Source: Bacteroidales bacterium
GTDB lineage: Bacteria; Bacteroidota; Bacteroidia; Bacteroidales; F082
Direction: 5' to 3'
Length of the DNA stretch: 60,944 nt
NCBI GenBank assembly: GCA_017477425.1
Contig: JAFUVT010000035.1
Location: 1-60,944 of the forward strand
How positions within the stretch are numbered: position 1 is the first letter of the stretch; each line of letters starts with the position of its first letter. The translations under genes were made by a program, and so were the position numbers. Positions 7,596-16,387 of the stretch are shown here, in pieces. The notes beneath the pieces were generated by a model. That model saw only the letters and a program-made list of their open reading frames with translations. It did not search any database and was not told where the DNA came from.

Positions 7596-8828
7596 TCATT
7601 CAAAGGAGGCAATGGCCTTCTTGATGATTTCGATGGCTTCGCGGAGCTCGGCCTCGGTGATGACCAAGGGCGGAGCGAAGCGGATGATGTGCTGGTGGGT
7701 GGGCTTGGCCAGCAGGCCGAGGTCGCGCATCTTGAGGCACACATCCCAAGCCTCCTTGCCATCCTTAGGCTTGATAATCACGGCGTTGAGTAGGCCCTTA
7801 CCACGCACTTTCTCAATCATCGGGCTCTTGATCTTGGAGATTTCCTCGCGGAAAATCTTACCCAGACGCTCGGCGTTCTCCATCAGATGCTCTTCCTTGA
7901 TGACCTCAAGGGCGGCGATGCTGACGCGGGCTGCAATCGGGTTGCCACCGAAGGTGGAGCCGTGCTCGCCGGGTTTGATGTTCAGCATGATGTCGTCGTC
8001 GGCCAGGACGCAAGAGACCGGCACCACACCGCCACCGAGGGCCTTGCCCAGGATGAGGATGTCGGGACGCACGCCTTCGTGGTCGCAAGCCAGCATCTTA
8101 CCCGTGCGGGCGATACCGCATTGCACCTCATCGGCCATAAAGAGCACATTGTGCTTCTTGCAGATGTCGTAGCACTTCTTCAGGTAGCCATCGTCCGGCA
8201 CATAAACGCCAGCCTCACCTTGGATGGGTTCCAGCAGGAAACCAGCGATTTCCTTACCGTCCTTTTCGAGCACCTTCTCAAGGGCATCGGGATCGTTGTA
8301 AGGAATGCGGATGAAACCAGGCGTCATGGGGCCATAGTTGGCATACGACTCGGGGTCGTTACTCATCGTGATGATGGTGATGGTGCGGCCGTGGAAGTTG
8401 CCTTCGCAGCAAACGATCTTCACCTTGTCGTTCGGGATACCTTTCTTGACGACACCCCAACGGCGGGCCAGCTTCAGACCCGTCTCGTCGGCTTCGGCGC
8501 CCGAGTTCATGGGCAACACCTTGTCGTAGCCAAAGTATTCGGTGACATATTTTTCCCACACGCCCAGCGCGTCGTTATAGAAAGCGCGGCTGCTGAGGGT
8601 GAGGCGCTCGGCCTGGTCGGTCATGGCCTTGATGATTTTCGGGTGGCAGTGGCCTTGGTTGACAGCGGAATAAGCCGAAAGGAAGTCGAAATATTCCTTG
8701 CCTTCGACGTCCCACACCTTGGCGCCCTTACCCTTGGCGAGGACGACTGGCAGCGGGTGATAGTTATGGGCACCGTACTTGGCTTCCAGGTCCATAGCTT
8801 GTTGTGATGATGTGATTTTCTCGATCAT
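7596..8828 (-). CDS. rocD: ornithine--oxo-acid transaminase
   Basis: 410 residues. A PLP enzyme of subgroup III that moves the delta-amino group of ornithine to 2-oxoglutarate, linking arginine/ornithine to glutamate semialdehyde and proline. It shows [13 protein letters not shown] at the N-terminus, [19 protein letters not shown], the GNFHGRT motif, [11 protein letters not shown] and the PLP-binding Lys in ILGKALGGG (about 262), then [10 protein letters not shown]. Length is normal. It is a single gene, with promoter at 8860-8867 and a strong terminator. Acetylornithine aminotransferase is the nearest alternative, but YGAHNY and [21 protein letters not shown] favour RocD. Confidence 0.92.
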   Translation of the reverse strand: MIEKITSSQQAMDLEAKYGAHNYHPLPVVLAKGKGAKVWDVEGKEYFDFLSAYSAVNQGHCHPKIIKAMTDQAERLTLSSRAFYNDALGVWEKYVTEYFGYDKVLPMNSGAEADETGLKLARRWGVVKKGIPNDKVKIVCCEGNFHGRTITIITMSNDPESYANYGPMTPGFIRIPYNDPDALEKVLEKDGKEIAGFLLEPIQGEAGVYVPDDGYLKKCYDICKKHNVLFMADEVQCGIARTGKMLACDHEGVRPDILILGKALGGGVVPVSCVLADDDIMLNIKPGEHGSTFGGNPIAARVSIAALEVIKEEHLMENAERLGKIFREEISKIKSPMIEKVRGKGLLNAVIIKPKDGKEAWDVCLKMRDLGLLAKPTHQHIIRFAPPLVITEAELREAIEIIKKAIASFE

Positions 8829-8859
8829 GGTTTGTTATTTAAGGTTTGAAAATGAACTG

Positions 8860-8867
8860 CAAATTTA
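8860..8867 (-). promoter_or_regulatory. -7 element of rocD
   Basis: Reads TAAATTTG on the minus strand, 32 bases before the start codon. Confidence 0.5.
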
Positions 8868-8877
8868 GGGTTTTATT

Positions 8878-10296
8878 TCAATCATTTTGAATTTTGTCTC
8901 TTTTTTTCAGAACAATTATATAGCCAATCAACGTTGCCAAAGCGAAAAACACGATGACCAACAGCCCGTAAAAGGCAAGGCGGTAGTGGTCGCGTTGGGA
9001 TTGGAGTGTCTCCATTTGCTCGTTTTGGGAGTCGTATTGCTTCAACAATCCCTCAGTATGTTCCCTCAACTTGGTCAGTTCTTCATCCAACGCATTATTC
9101 TCATTGATGATGCCTTCATAGTTATCAATCATCAATCCCAGCTCCTTCTTCATCTCCATCAACTGACCCAAACGAGCGTAATCGGCTATCAAATAGGGGC
9201 GAACAGTATTAACATATAATTGGTTTCCTTTCTCTGAGGCCAAGTCCATGCACCGCCTTAGGTAAACAGCAGATGTTGTAAAATCACCTTTCTCATTATA
9301 AAAGATTCCGAGATTCTTGTAGGCTTCTAATAAACCATTCGTATATCCAATAATCTCAGACGAATGCAAAGCCGACTGATAAAGATTTACTGCCTCGCCA
9401 TCCTTATTTAAAAGTTTAAGAACACCTGCCAATTCGAGCTCATCTTCTATCAGAGTAAGTTGGTCTCCTACATTTTCGGCACAAACAATAGATTTATGCA
9501 AGTAGAATATGGAAGAATCCAAATCGACATGACCTGAAGCGTAAACCGTTCCCAAGTTCTGATACGCATGAGCCAATGAAGCCTCATCACCATAAAGCAC
9601 AAAAACAGGAATCGCCTGCTGCAAAATAGCGCACGCTTGGTCATATTGCTGCCATTGGACATAAATGTTGCTGATATTATTATCGCACTGCGCTGTAGAT
9701 AGCGTATCGCCTAATTGCATATAACGGCGACGCGCATCCTTGAAATAATCCAACGATTTGTCCGACTCGTCTTGGTTGAAAAAGATATATGCCAAATTGT
9801 TAATAACATCGGCGCAATTTGCCTCATCACCAAATTCCTCTGACACTTTCAAGGCCTCATGAAACGTAGATTGAGCGGCATCCATCTCGCCCATCAGCAA
9901 CTCAACGCGACCTTTATAATTGAGCACATCCATTAGCAAATCGGAAACGCCCTCGCCATCAAGGATTTCCAAAGCCTGAGAAAAATTGTCATACGCCAAG
10001 TCAAGCTCATAGTGGTTAAGGTAACGTAAACCTATCTTCCAAAAAGCCTTGGCAACCAATTCGTCATTCTGCAATTGGGTTGCCTCAACAATGGCTTTTT
10101 CGCCCCATTGGATACATTCGTCAAACGACACCTCAGCCAATGCGCGTGAATATTCCATCATCGTCTCAACTTTCTCTACACCCTCCTGCTTCGCCATCAC
10201 CTCTTGAAGGCTGTCTATTTTTTGTGTCTCTACTTGCTGACTATAGGTAGAAACAGACAAAACGATGAAAACCAATATGACAAGCAGCCTTCTCAT
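8878..10296 (-). CDS. tetratricopeptide-repeat protein with C-terminal membrane anchor
   Basis: 472 residues from the ATG at 10296. A signal peptide (RRLLVILVFIVLSVSTYSQ) is followed by about ten helical TPR units (for example AYQNLGTVYASGHVDLDSSI and AYKNLGIFYNEKGDFTTSAV), a predicted coiled coil around 395-435 (INENNALDEELTKLREHTEG onward), and a membrane segment (LLVIVFFALATLIGYIIVL) with a short basic tail KKRDK. This is the periplasmic sensor-like half of the TPR regulators common in Bacteroidota, here without a DNA-binding or kinase domain. It shares one base (TGATG) with the upstream MBL hydrolase gene. Ligand and partner unknown. Confidence 0.75.
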   Translation of the reverse strand: MRRLLVILVFIVLSVSTYSQQVETQKIDSLQEVMAKQEGVEKVETMMEYSRALAEVSFDECIQWGEKAIVEATQLQNDELVAKAFWKIGLRYLNHYELDLAYDNFSQALEILDGEGVSDLLMDVLNYKGRVELLMGEMDAAQSTFHEALKVSEEFGDEANCADVINNLAYIFFNQDESDKSLDYFKDARRRYMQLGDTLSTAQCDNNISNIYVQWQQYDQACAILQQAIPVFVLYGDEASLAHAYQNLGTVYASGHVDLDSSIFYLHKSIVCAENVGDQLTLIEDELELAGVLKLLNKDGEAVNLYQSALHSSEIIGYTNGLLEAYKNLGIFYNEKGDFTTSAVYLRRCMDLASEKGNQLYVNTVRPYLIADYARLGQLMEMKKELGLMIDNYEGIINENNALDEELTKLREHTEGLLKQYDSQNEQMETLQSQRDHYRLAFYGLLVIVFFALATLIGYIIVLKKRDKIQND

Positions 10297-10937
10297 CACA
10301 GGTACATATTATAACGTTGCTCATCGAATATAGTTGTCGATTCACCGTGACCAGAAAAGACCTCAGTGTCGTCGGGCAAACAGAAGAGCCGCCCCCTGAT
10401 GCTCTCGCGCAACTGGGCATAGTCGCCGCCAGCGAGGTCGGTGCGCCCGATGCTGCGACAGAAGAGCGCATCGCCCGTGAAGACCCAGCCTTCCATTTCG
10501 GCATAAAGGCTGATACTGCCTCGGGCATGGCCTGGGGTGCAAATGACTTCCAGCGTGCCGCTGCCCACCTTGATGACTTCACCGTCTTTCAAGCTCACGT
10601 CGGGAAGCTCGCAGGCGGCACCCGTGTTGAGTCCGAACAACATAGCCTGTTGGCGCACCTGTTCATAATCACTTCTCACGTCGGGGTGCGCCGCCACCTT
10701 GATGTCGTAACGACGTTTGACGGCGGCGTTGCCAAGGATGTGGTCGATGTGGCCGTGCGTGCTGATGACCAACGATGGTTTCAACCTATGGCTGTCGATG
10801 AAACCGAAGAGTTGGTTTTCCTCGCTTGGGGTTGAGCAACCCGGGTCGATGATGACGCAGCCTTTGGTGTCGTCGTCATAAACGACGTAAGTGTTTTCCG
10901 CAAACGGGTTGAAGATGAAGGATTCGAACTTGAGCAT
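10296..10937 (-). CDS. MBL-fold metallo-hydrolase (glyoxalase II-like)
   Basis: 213 residues. The metal motif THGHIDH (60-66) is complete, with further ligands His137 (TPGHARGS), Asp156 (FTGDALF) and a His near 195 (FSGHGES). IDPGCSTPSEE opens the fold. This is the short, cytoplasmic glyoxalase II-like group that hydrolyses thioesters; the true substrate is unknown. Its promoter at 10954-10961 is divergent from that of the long gene at 11027. Translationally coupled to the TPR protein downstream. Confidence 0.85.
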   Translation of the reverse strand: MLKFESFIFNPFAENTYVVYDDDTKGCVIIDPGCSTPSEENQLFGFIDSHRLKPSLVISTHGHIDHILGNAAVKRRYDIKVAAHPDVRSDYEQVRQQAMLFGLNTGAACELPDVSLKDGEVIKVGSGTLEVICTPGHARGSISLYAEMEGWVFTGDALFCRSIGRTDLAGGDYAQLRESIRGRLFCLPDDTEVFSGHGESTTIFDEQRYNMYL

Positions 10938-10953
10938 GACTCAGATTTTGGGG

Positions 10954-10961
10954 CAAAGATA
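10954..10961 (-). promoter_or_regulatory. -7 element of the MBL hydrolase gene
   Basis: Reads TATCTTTG on the minus strand, 17 bases before the start, so the leader is very short. Confidence 0.5.
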
Positions 10962-10994
10962 AGGTATTTTCGATAATAATCTAAAGATTTTGCC

Positions 10995-11002
10995 TATCTT
11001 TG
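10995..11002 (+). promoter_or_regulatory. -7 element of the propeller-barrel gene
   Basis: TATCTTTG, 25 bases before the start at 11027. Confidence 0.5.
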
Positions 11003-11026
11003 TCCGCTTAAACTGAAATTTGACAA

Positions 11027-14000
11027 ATGTCGTCGAAGAAAACATACGCGATTCTCACAGCCTTGCTCCTCGCCTTGGCGCCGATGGCCCATGCCCAGTT
11101 CTATAACGGGATGAACATGCCTTTCGGGAAGAACCGCGTGCAGTGGAACGACTTCCATTGGTCGTACTACACGAACGACAGCTTCGACGTGTATTTCTAC
11201 CAAGGCGGCAACGACCTCGCCAAATACGCCCAAGCCTACGCCAAAGACCAGATTCCGCGCCTTGAGTTGCGCCTCAACAGCCGTTTCGGGAAGAAAATCC
11301 AGTTCATCGTTTTCAACAGCATGGGCGACTTCAAGCAGAGCAACATCAACCTCGACGAAGAAGAAAACGGCAACACGGGCGGCATCACCAATATCATCGG
11401 GTCGAAAGTCATCCTTTACTTCGACGGCGACTACACCCACTACGAGGCGCAAATCCGCGAAGGCATCACGAGGCTGCTGTTTAGCCAAGTGATGAATGGT
11501 ATCTCAGTGGGCTCGCAAATCCGTAGTTCCTACCGTTACGATATCCCGCAGTGGTTCCAAGACGGGCTGGTGGCCTACATCGCGGGCAACTGGGACAGTC
11601 ATAAGGAAGCCCAATTGCAACGCGGCATCACATCGGGCAACTACAAAAAAATCAACCATTTGCGGGACAACGATGCCTTGATTGCCGGCTATTCGTTCTG
11701 GAATTTCATCGACGAACAATACGGCAGCAAGGCCTTCAACGACATCTTGACTTTGGCCGAAAACAGCCAAAACGTAAGGAAAGCGTTGCTTTACGTCACG
11801 GGCAAAGAATACAAAGCCCTCATCAAGGAGTGGTTCGCGTTCTACAAGAGCCGCTACGAAAGCCTGATGACGAGCGTGCCCAACGACGTGATGAAGCTGA
11901 AATACAAGAAATACCGCACCTTCACGCAGCCCAGCATCAGTCCGAACGGGAAATTCATCGCATACGTCAGCAACGACGAGGGCAAGATACGCCTTTGGTT
12001 GGAGGATTTGCAAAGCGGCAAGCGTCAGCAACTGTTCAGCGCGGGCTACCATTCCGACGAGAACATCGACACCTCGTTCCCGCTTTTGGCATGGCACCCC
12101 AACGGCGAAATCTTGTCGTTCATCATCGAGGAAAAAGGCAAAATCCAACTCTATAACCTGGACGTCAACTCGGGGAAGAAAGCCAACACTTATCTGTTTG
12201 ATTTCCAAAAGGTAAGTTCTTTTTCTTACGCACATAAAAGCCGGAAAATCGTGCTCGCTGCCACGCGCATGGGCAAGCCCGACATTTACGTCTACAACCT
12301 GTTTTCCAACACTTTGGAGCAAATCACCAACGACTGGCACACCGACCTCGACCCCGTTTTCACCTACGACGACCGCCAAATCGTGTTCAGCTCGAATCGC
12401 AACAACGACACCCTAAAGGCAGACGACGAAATCGGCTTCCAGAACAAACAGTTCGATTTGTTCGGCTACAATAATATTAATAAAGGTGTGGTCTTGCAGA
12501 ACCTGACCCAGCAACGGTTCTCGAACAACGTCCGGCCTGAGCCATTGAAGGATGGCAGCATGCTTTACCTCAACGACACGAGCGGCTACTACAACCTCTA
12601 CCAAATCCGATTCGACAGCGCCATCAGCCATATCGACACTATTGTGCACTATCGCTATTTCGGCAAGAAAGAACAACTTACGGACTATTCCGCCAACATC
12701 ATCGACTACAGCTACCAGCCCCGCGACCACAAAGTCGCAATGCTGATGGCCGAAAAAAACGGAGAGAAGTTTTTCATGTCTGGAATCCTGCGCGGACGTG
12801 ATGAAATCATCAACCAGATGAGTCCGTATGCCCAAAAGAGATTGATTGAAGAGTTAAAGGAAGAGAAAAAAGACACTCTTGCTGAACCTATTTCAAAGCA
12901 TAGATTCTCAGCAAGTTATAGGTTTTCGAGGCGCAAGCAGCAAATCAACGGACCGTTGGGCGGCGATTCCGTGCAATACGTGCAACAAGGTCAAGGAGCA
13001 GCACCAAAACCAAGACCGAAAGACACCATACAGCGGCCCAACAACTACTATGTGGAACTCTTTGCCGACCAACTGATGAGCCAAATCGACTTCACCAGCA
13101 TGAACTATAGCTACCAGCCGTTCACGGGAGGCAATGCGCCTATTTATCTCAACTCGGGGTTCAATGTTTTTCTTGGTACCAAGTTGAAAGACTTAATGGA
13201 AGACTACACAATAGAGCTCGGCGTGAAGCTCAACACCAGCCTCACCAACAACGAGTATATGCTGCGTTTCAGCGACTACAGCAAACGCCTGGACAAAAGC
13301 ATCACGCTGCACCGCTATGTGACAGACAACTATGTGAGCTACTATTACCGCACCTTCACTAACGAAGCCTTTTATACGCTGAGTTATCCATTCAGTGAGA
13401 TTTTAAGTCTTAAAGGTACAGCTATTTACCGTAACGACCAAATTGTCAATCTAGCCATCGACGACCACAGCTTGGCCGACAAGGACGTTTTCGAAAACTG
13501 GGGCGGCGTGCGTGGTGAACTCGTTTACGACAACTCAAAGAAAATTGGCACCAATCTGCTCGTTGGTGCAAGAGGAAAAGTTTTCGCCGAATACCACCAA
13601 AAAATCGCCAAAAACACGGCCAACATGATTGTGGCAGGCTTCGACTACAGGCATTACACCCGCATCAGCCGCAACTTCATTTGGGCCAACCACATCGCGG
13701 GTAGTACCTCGTTTGGTCAGCGGAAACTCATCTATTACATGGGCGGCGTCGACAACTGGATTTTGGCCTCATTCGACCAAGGTGCGCCCATCGACTATAC
13801 TCAAAACTATGCTTATCAAACTTTGGCCACCAATATGCGCGGCTTCAGCCAAAACATCCGCAACGGCAACAACTTCGTTGTGCTCAACAGCGAACTGCGG
13901 TTCCCCGTGTTCAGCTATTTTATGAATCGGCCCATCAACAGGAAATTCATCCGCGACTTCCAAATCGTGGCTTTCGGCGACCTTGGCACCGCCTGGACTG

Positions 14001-14230
14001 GCTGGAATCCATACGATCCGAGCAACTCGCTGTATAACACCCACATCAGCGACGGCAACCTCAACATCACCGTCACCGAGATGAAAGAACCTTTGGTGGG
14101 AGGTGTAGGCTTCGGCCTGCGCACCACCATCTTCGGCTATTTCGTCAGAGGAGATGTGGCTTGGGGCATACAAGATGGACAAATCGCAAAAAAGCCCAGG
14201 TATTATCTGTCGTTCAATCTGGACTTCTGA
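11027..14230 (+). CDS. secreted protein: degenerate peptidase-MA-like domain, PD40/TolB propeller, outer-membrane barrel
   Basis: 1067 residues. A signal peptide (LTALLLALAPMAHAQ) leads into a domain at about 25-290 with the layout of peptidase MA/gluzincin proteins (IPQWFQDGLVAYIAGNWD corresponds to PxWxxEGLAxY). Where HExxH is expected it has REGITRL, so it should not bind zinc. A TolB/PD40-type propeller follows at about 295-580 (FTQPSISPNGKFIAYVSNDE, DPVFTYDDRQIVFSSNRN). From about 680 on the sequence is a beta-barrel ending in aromatic YYLSFNLDF, typical of outer-membrane insertion. The protein probably sits in the outer membrane with the propeller in the periplasm. Its last 28 bases overlap the 3' end of the convergent permease gene. 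Function unknown. Confidence 0.7.
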   Translation: MSSKKTYAILTALLLALAPMAHAQFYNGMNMPFGKNRVQWNDFHWSYYTNDSFDVYFYQGGNDLAKYAQAYAKDQIPRLELRLNSRFGKKIQFIVFNSMGDFKQSNINLDEEENGNTGGITNIIGSKVILYFDGDYTHYEAQIREGITRLLFSQVMNGISVGSQIRSSYRYDIPQWFQDGLVAYIAGNWDSHKEAQLQRGITSGNYKKINHLRDNDALIAGYSFWNFIDEQYGSKAFNDILTLAENSQNVRKALLYVTGKEYKALIKEWFAFYKSRYESLMTSVPNDVMKLKYKKYRTFTQPSISPNGKFIAYVSNDEGKIRLWLEDLQSGKRQQLFSAGYHSDENIDTSFPLLAWHPNGEILSFIIEEKGKIQLYNLDVNSGKKANTYLFDFQKVSSFSYAHKSRKIVLAATRMGKPDIYVYNLFSNTLEQITNDWHTDLDPVFTYDDRQIVFSSNRNNDTLKADDEIGFQNKQFDLFGYNNINKGVVLQNLTQQRFSNNVRPEPLKDGSMLYLNDTSGYYNLYQIRFDSAISHIDTIVHYRYFGKKEQLTDYSANIIDYSYQPRDHKVAMLMAEKNGEKFFMSGILRGRDEIINQMSPYAQKRLIEELKEEKKDTLAEPISKHRFSASYRFSRRKQQINGPLGGDSVQYVQQGQGAAPKPRPKDTIQRPNNYYVELFADQLMSQIDFTSMNYSYQPFTGGNAPIYLNSGFNVFLGTKLKDLMEDYTIELGVKLNTSLTNNEYMLRFSDYSKRLDKSITLHRYVTDNYVSYYYRTFTNEAFYTLSYPFSEILSLKGTAIYRNDQIVNLAIDDHSLADKDVFENWGGVRGELVYDNSKKIGTNLLVGARGKVFAEYHQKIAKNTANMIVAGFDYRHYTRISRNFIWANHIAGSTSFGQRKLIYYMGGVDNWILASFDQGAPIDYTQNYAYQTLATNMRGFSQNIRNGNNFVVLNSELRFPVFSYFMNRPINRKFIRDFQIVAFGDLGTAWTGWNPYDPSNSLYNTHISDGNLNITVTEMKEPLVGGVGFGLRTTIFGYFVRGDVAWGIQDGQIAKKPRYYLSFNLDF

Positions 14231-15453
14231 GTCATTGATTTTCGCATCGCGTGTCGTACGGTGAGGAAAGCTGAAGTGCAACCTACAGCCAAAATTGTGG
14301 CAAAAATCAGCAATACATCCTTGATTTTCAGCATGACGGGATAGGCATCCACGACATAATTGCCGCCTCCCGAGCCGAACTTCACGAAACCGAATTGCTG
14401 TTGCAAGAGCACCACAATGATGCCCAACAACAATCCGATAATGCCGCCCGCCACGGAAATCAGCAGGCCCTCGTTCATGAAGATTTTGTGTATCAAGCGG
14501 TTGTCGGCGCCCATCGCCTTGAGGATTTCCGTGTCCTTCCGTTTGTCAATCATCAGCATCGAGAGCGAACCCACCACGTTGAAAGTGGCCAAAATCAGGA
14601 TGAAAGTGAGGATGACATACACCGCCCATTTTTCGGAACGCATGATTCGGTAAAGCGTTTCCTGCTGTTCCTGCTGGTTTTTCACGGTGAAGTCCTCCCC
14701 TATCACGGTCCTCACTTCCTTTTTCACCTTATTAATATCTGCATTGGCCGCAAGGAAAAGCTCCACATTATTGGCTTTGTCCTCATATTCAAGCAGTTCC
14801 GAAAGCCAATCGAAAGGCACGAGCACCAATTTTTCGTCCTGTTCCTGCTCGGTGGAGAACACGCTGCGCACCGTCAGCACATCGGAGTTGAAGCTGTTTT
14901 CGAGGCTCATCAGGGAGGCGTTGCCGCGCTTGGGCACATAGACGCGCACCATCGCGTAAGGGTTGTAGGCATTGATGCCCAAATACCAAGCCACGCCCGC
15001 ACCCGGGACGGCAAAGCTATGCTCGTCCTCATCGGAAAGTTGAAGAGCGCCGTCACCAAAAATGATTTCATTCAATCTTTCGATGTTCTGATATTCCAGC
15101 CCAACACCTTTCACTTGGCCAATATGTTGCTTGTCGTTGGCGCGGAAAAGCGCGTCTTCGGTAATCGTTGGAATCACATAATCAACGCCTTGGATTTCTT
15201 GCAGTCGTCCCAATGGGAAAGCCGTAAGGTCGATGGTTTTGCCTTTCACGGGAGCGATTTGCAAGTCGGGCGTGAGGCGGTTGTTCATCGACGAAATCAC
15301 CTTCTCCAGCCCATTGAAGGCAGAGAGCACCACGATGAGCGCAAACGAACCCACACTAATACCCAAAATGGAAATCCAAGTGATGATATTAATGAGGTTG
15401 TGGCTCTTCTTGGCGAGCAGGTAACGCTTGGCTATGAACAGCGGCAGTTTCAC
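14203..15453 (-). CDS. FtsX/LolE-type ABC transporter permease
   Basis: 416 residues from a GTG that overlaps the rbfA stop (GTGA). One membrane segment near the N-terminus (NIITWISILGISVGSFALIV), a large periplasmic domain (about 50-270) and three segments at 275-400 form the MacB/FtsX permease layout of LolC/LolE, which pull lipoproteins out of the inner membrane. FIAKRYLLAKKSHNLINIIT is the usual LolC/E start. No ATPase gene lies beside it. The last nine codons overlap the 3' end of the convergent gene at 11027. lolE or lolC would be a fair name, but the exact member is unsure. Confidence 0.85.
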   Translation of the reverse strand: MKLPLFIAKRYLLAKKSHNLINIITWISILGISVGSFALIVVLSAFNGLEKVISSMNNRLTPDLQIAPVKGKTIDLTAFPLGRLQEIQGVDYVIPTITEDALFRANDKQHIGQVKGVGLEYQNIERLNEIIFGDGALQLSDEDEHSFAVPGAGVAWYLGINAYNPYAMVRVYVPKRGNASLMSLENSFNSDVLTVRSVFSTEQEQDEKLVLVPFDWLSELLEYEDKANNVELFLAANADINKVKKEVRTVIGEDFTVKNQQEQQETLYRIMRSEKWAVYVILTFILILATFNVVGSLSMLMIDKRKDTEILKAMGADNRLIHKIFMNEGLLISVAGGIIGLLLGIIVVLLQQQFGFVKFGSGGGNYVVDAYPVMLKIKDVLLIFATILAVGCTSAFLTVRHAMRKSMTQKSRLNDR

Positions 15454-15794
15454 TTTTCGGGATGCAGGAGGTTGTCGATGTTTTCGATGTAATCTAACGA
15501 GTCGTCCTCGATGAAGCGCAGCTCCGGCACCACGCGCATTTGGTGGCGGATGCGATTGCCGAGCAAGCCACGAATGGCCTTGCCGTTTTGCGCCACTTCC
15601 TCGACGACCTTCTTCTTGTCGTCGACGCCGAAAACGCTCAGATACACCCGCGCATATGACAAGTCGGAAGTGACATTGACGCGCGTCACGGTAATCATCA
15701 GCGACGGAACTTTCGGCTTCAGTTCCTTCTGGAAAATATCACCTAATTCCTTCAATATCAATCTGTTTACTTTTTCTAATCGTTTTCCGTCCAT
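15450..15794 (-). CDS. rbfA: 30S ribosome-binding factor A
   Basis: 114 residues. It binds the 30S subunit and helps 16S rRNA 5'-end maturation. The KH-like fold is shown by RLEKVNRLILKELGDIFQ, VTRVNVTSDLSYARVYLSVF, and GNRIRHQMRVVPELRFIEDD, the standard family pattern. Length is typical. Overlaps the permease gene downstream by GTGA. Its leader (15795 to about 15865) is filled with short tandem CAGTT-type repeats, and a promoter lies at 15869-15876. Confidence 0.92.
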   Translation of the reverse strand: MDGKRLEKVNRLILKELGDIFQKELKPKVPSLMITVTRVNVTSDLSYARVYLSVFGVDDKKKVVEEVAQNGKAIRGLLGNRIRHQMRVVPELRFIEDDSLDYIENIDNLLHPEK

Positions 15795-15798
15795 CTTT

Positions 15799-15861
15799 GT
15801 CAGTTATCAGTTTGTAGTTGTTCAGTTGTCAGTTTGAAGTTGTTCAGTTGTCAGTTGAAAG
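15799..15861. repeat. CAGTTGTCAGTT-type tandem repeat in the rbfA leader
   Basis: Units built on CAGTTATCAGTTT, GTTGTTCAGTTGTCAGTTT and GAAGTTGTTCAGTTGTCAG. Similar units appear at 31680-31714 and 32779-32810. Confidence 0.75.
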
Positions 15862-15868
15862 ATTTGTG

Positions 15869-15876
15869 CAAAAATA
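15869..15876 (-). promoter_or_regulatory. -7 element of rbfA operon
   Basis: Reads TATTTTTG on the minus strand, upstream of the repeat-filled leader. It lies between the rbfA start and the dtd stop (15889). Confidence 0.4.
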
Positions 15877-15888
15877 GGCAATTCTTCG

Positions 15889-16341
15889 CTATTCCCGTCG
15901 TTTCGAATCCATCAAAATCGTCACGGGGCCATCATTGAGCAACTCCACAGCCATCATCGCGCCGAATTCACCGCTTTGCACTGGCCGGCCTGAGATTTCG
16001 GCAAGACGTTTCAGGAACAGCTCATAGAGCGGAATGGCCTGCTCGGGACGGGCGGCACGGATGAAACTCGGGCGGTTGCCTTTCTTCGTCAAGGCATGAA
16101 GGGTGAACTGGCTCACCACGAGGAACGAGCCGCCCAATTGGTTGATGTCGAGGTTCATCGCATCGTTCTCATCGCCGAAAATGCGCATTTTGGCAAGTTT
16201 TTGGCAAAGCCAATCCACATCTTCTTCGTTGTCGGCTTCCTCGATGCCGAGCAAAATGAGCATACCGAGGCCGATTTGCGACTTCACCTTGCCGCCAATG
16301 GTGACGGAAGCCTTTGTAACTCGTTGTGCAACAATACGCAT
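15889..16341 (-). CDS. dtd: D-aminoacyl-tRNA deacylase
   Basis: 150 residues. It removes D-amino acids from tRNA. MRIVAQRVTKASVTIGG, SQFTLHA (77-83), the GNRPSF segment and the closing NDGPVT (136-141), which carries the cis-Pro region of the active site, are all present. Length is typical for DTD1. It lies downstream of holA, from which a family A repeat separates it. Confidence 0.93.
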   Translation of the reverse strand: MRIVAQRVTKASVTIGGKVKSQIGLGMLILLGIEEADNEEDVDWLCQKLAKMRIFGDENDAMNLDINQLGGSFLVVSQFTLHALTKKGNRPSFIRAARPEQAIPLYELFLKRLAEISGRPVQSGEFGAMMAVELLNDGPVTILMDSKRRE

Positions 16342-16356
16342 AGTTATAATAGTTAC

Positions 16357-16382
16357 GGGCCCTTCGACAGGCTCAGGGACCC
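16357..16382. repeat. family A repeat, single copy
   Basis: GGGCCCTTCGACAGGCTCAG followed by GGACCC. It lies between dtd and holA, 5 bases from the holA stop. Confidence 0.85.
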
Positions 16383-16387
16383 TTGGA

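Noticed and set aside
14395..15492. A 365-codon open frame antisense to the FtsX/LolE permease gene
   Set aside because: The product is rich in His, Arg and Gln and has no domain, while the opposite strand encodes a clear permease. It is a shadow of codon use; the same holds for the long antisense frames at 27559-28710, 4835-5569 and 7887-8807.
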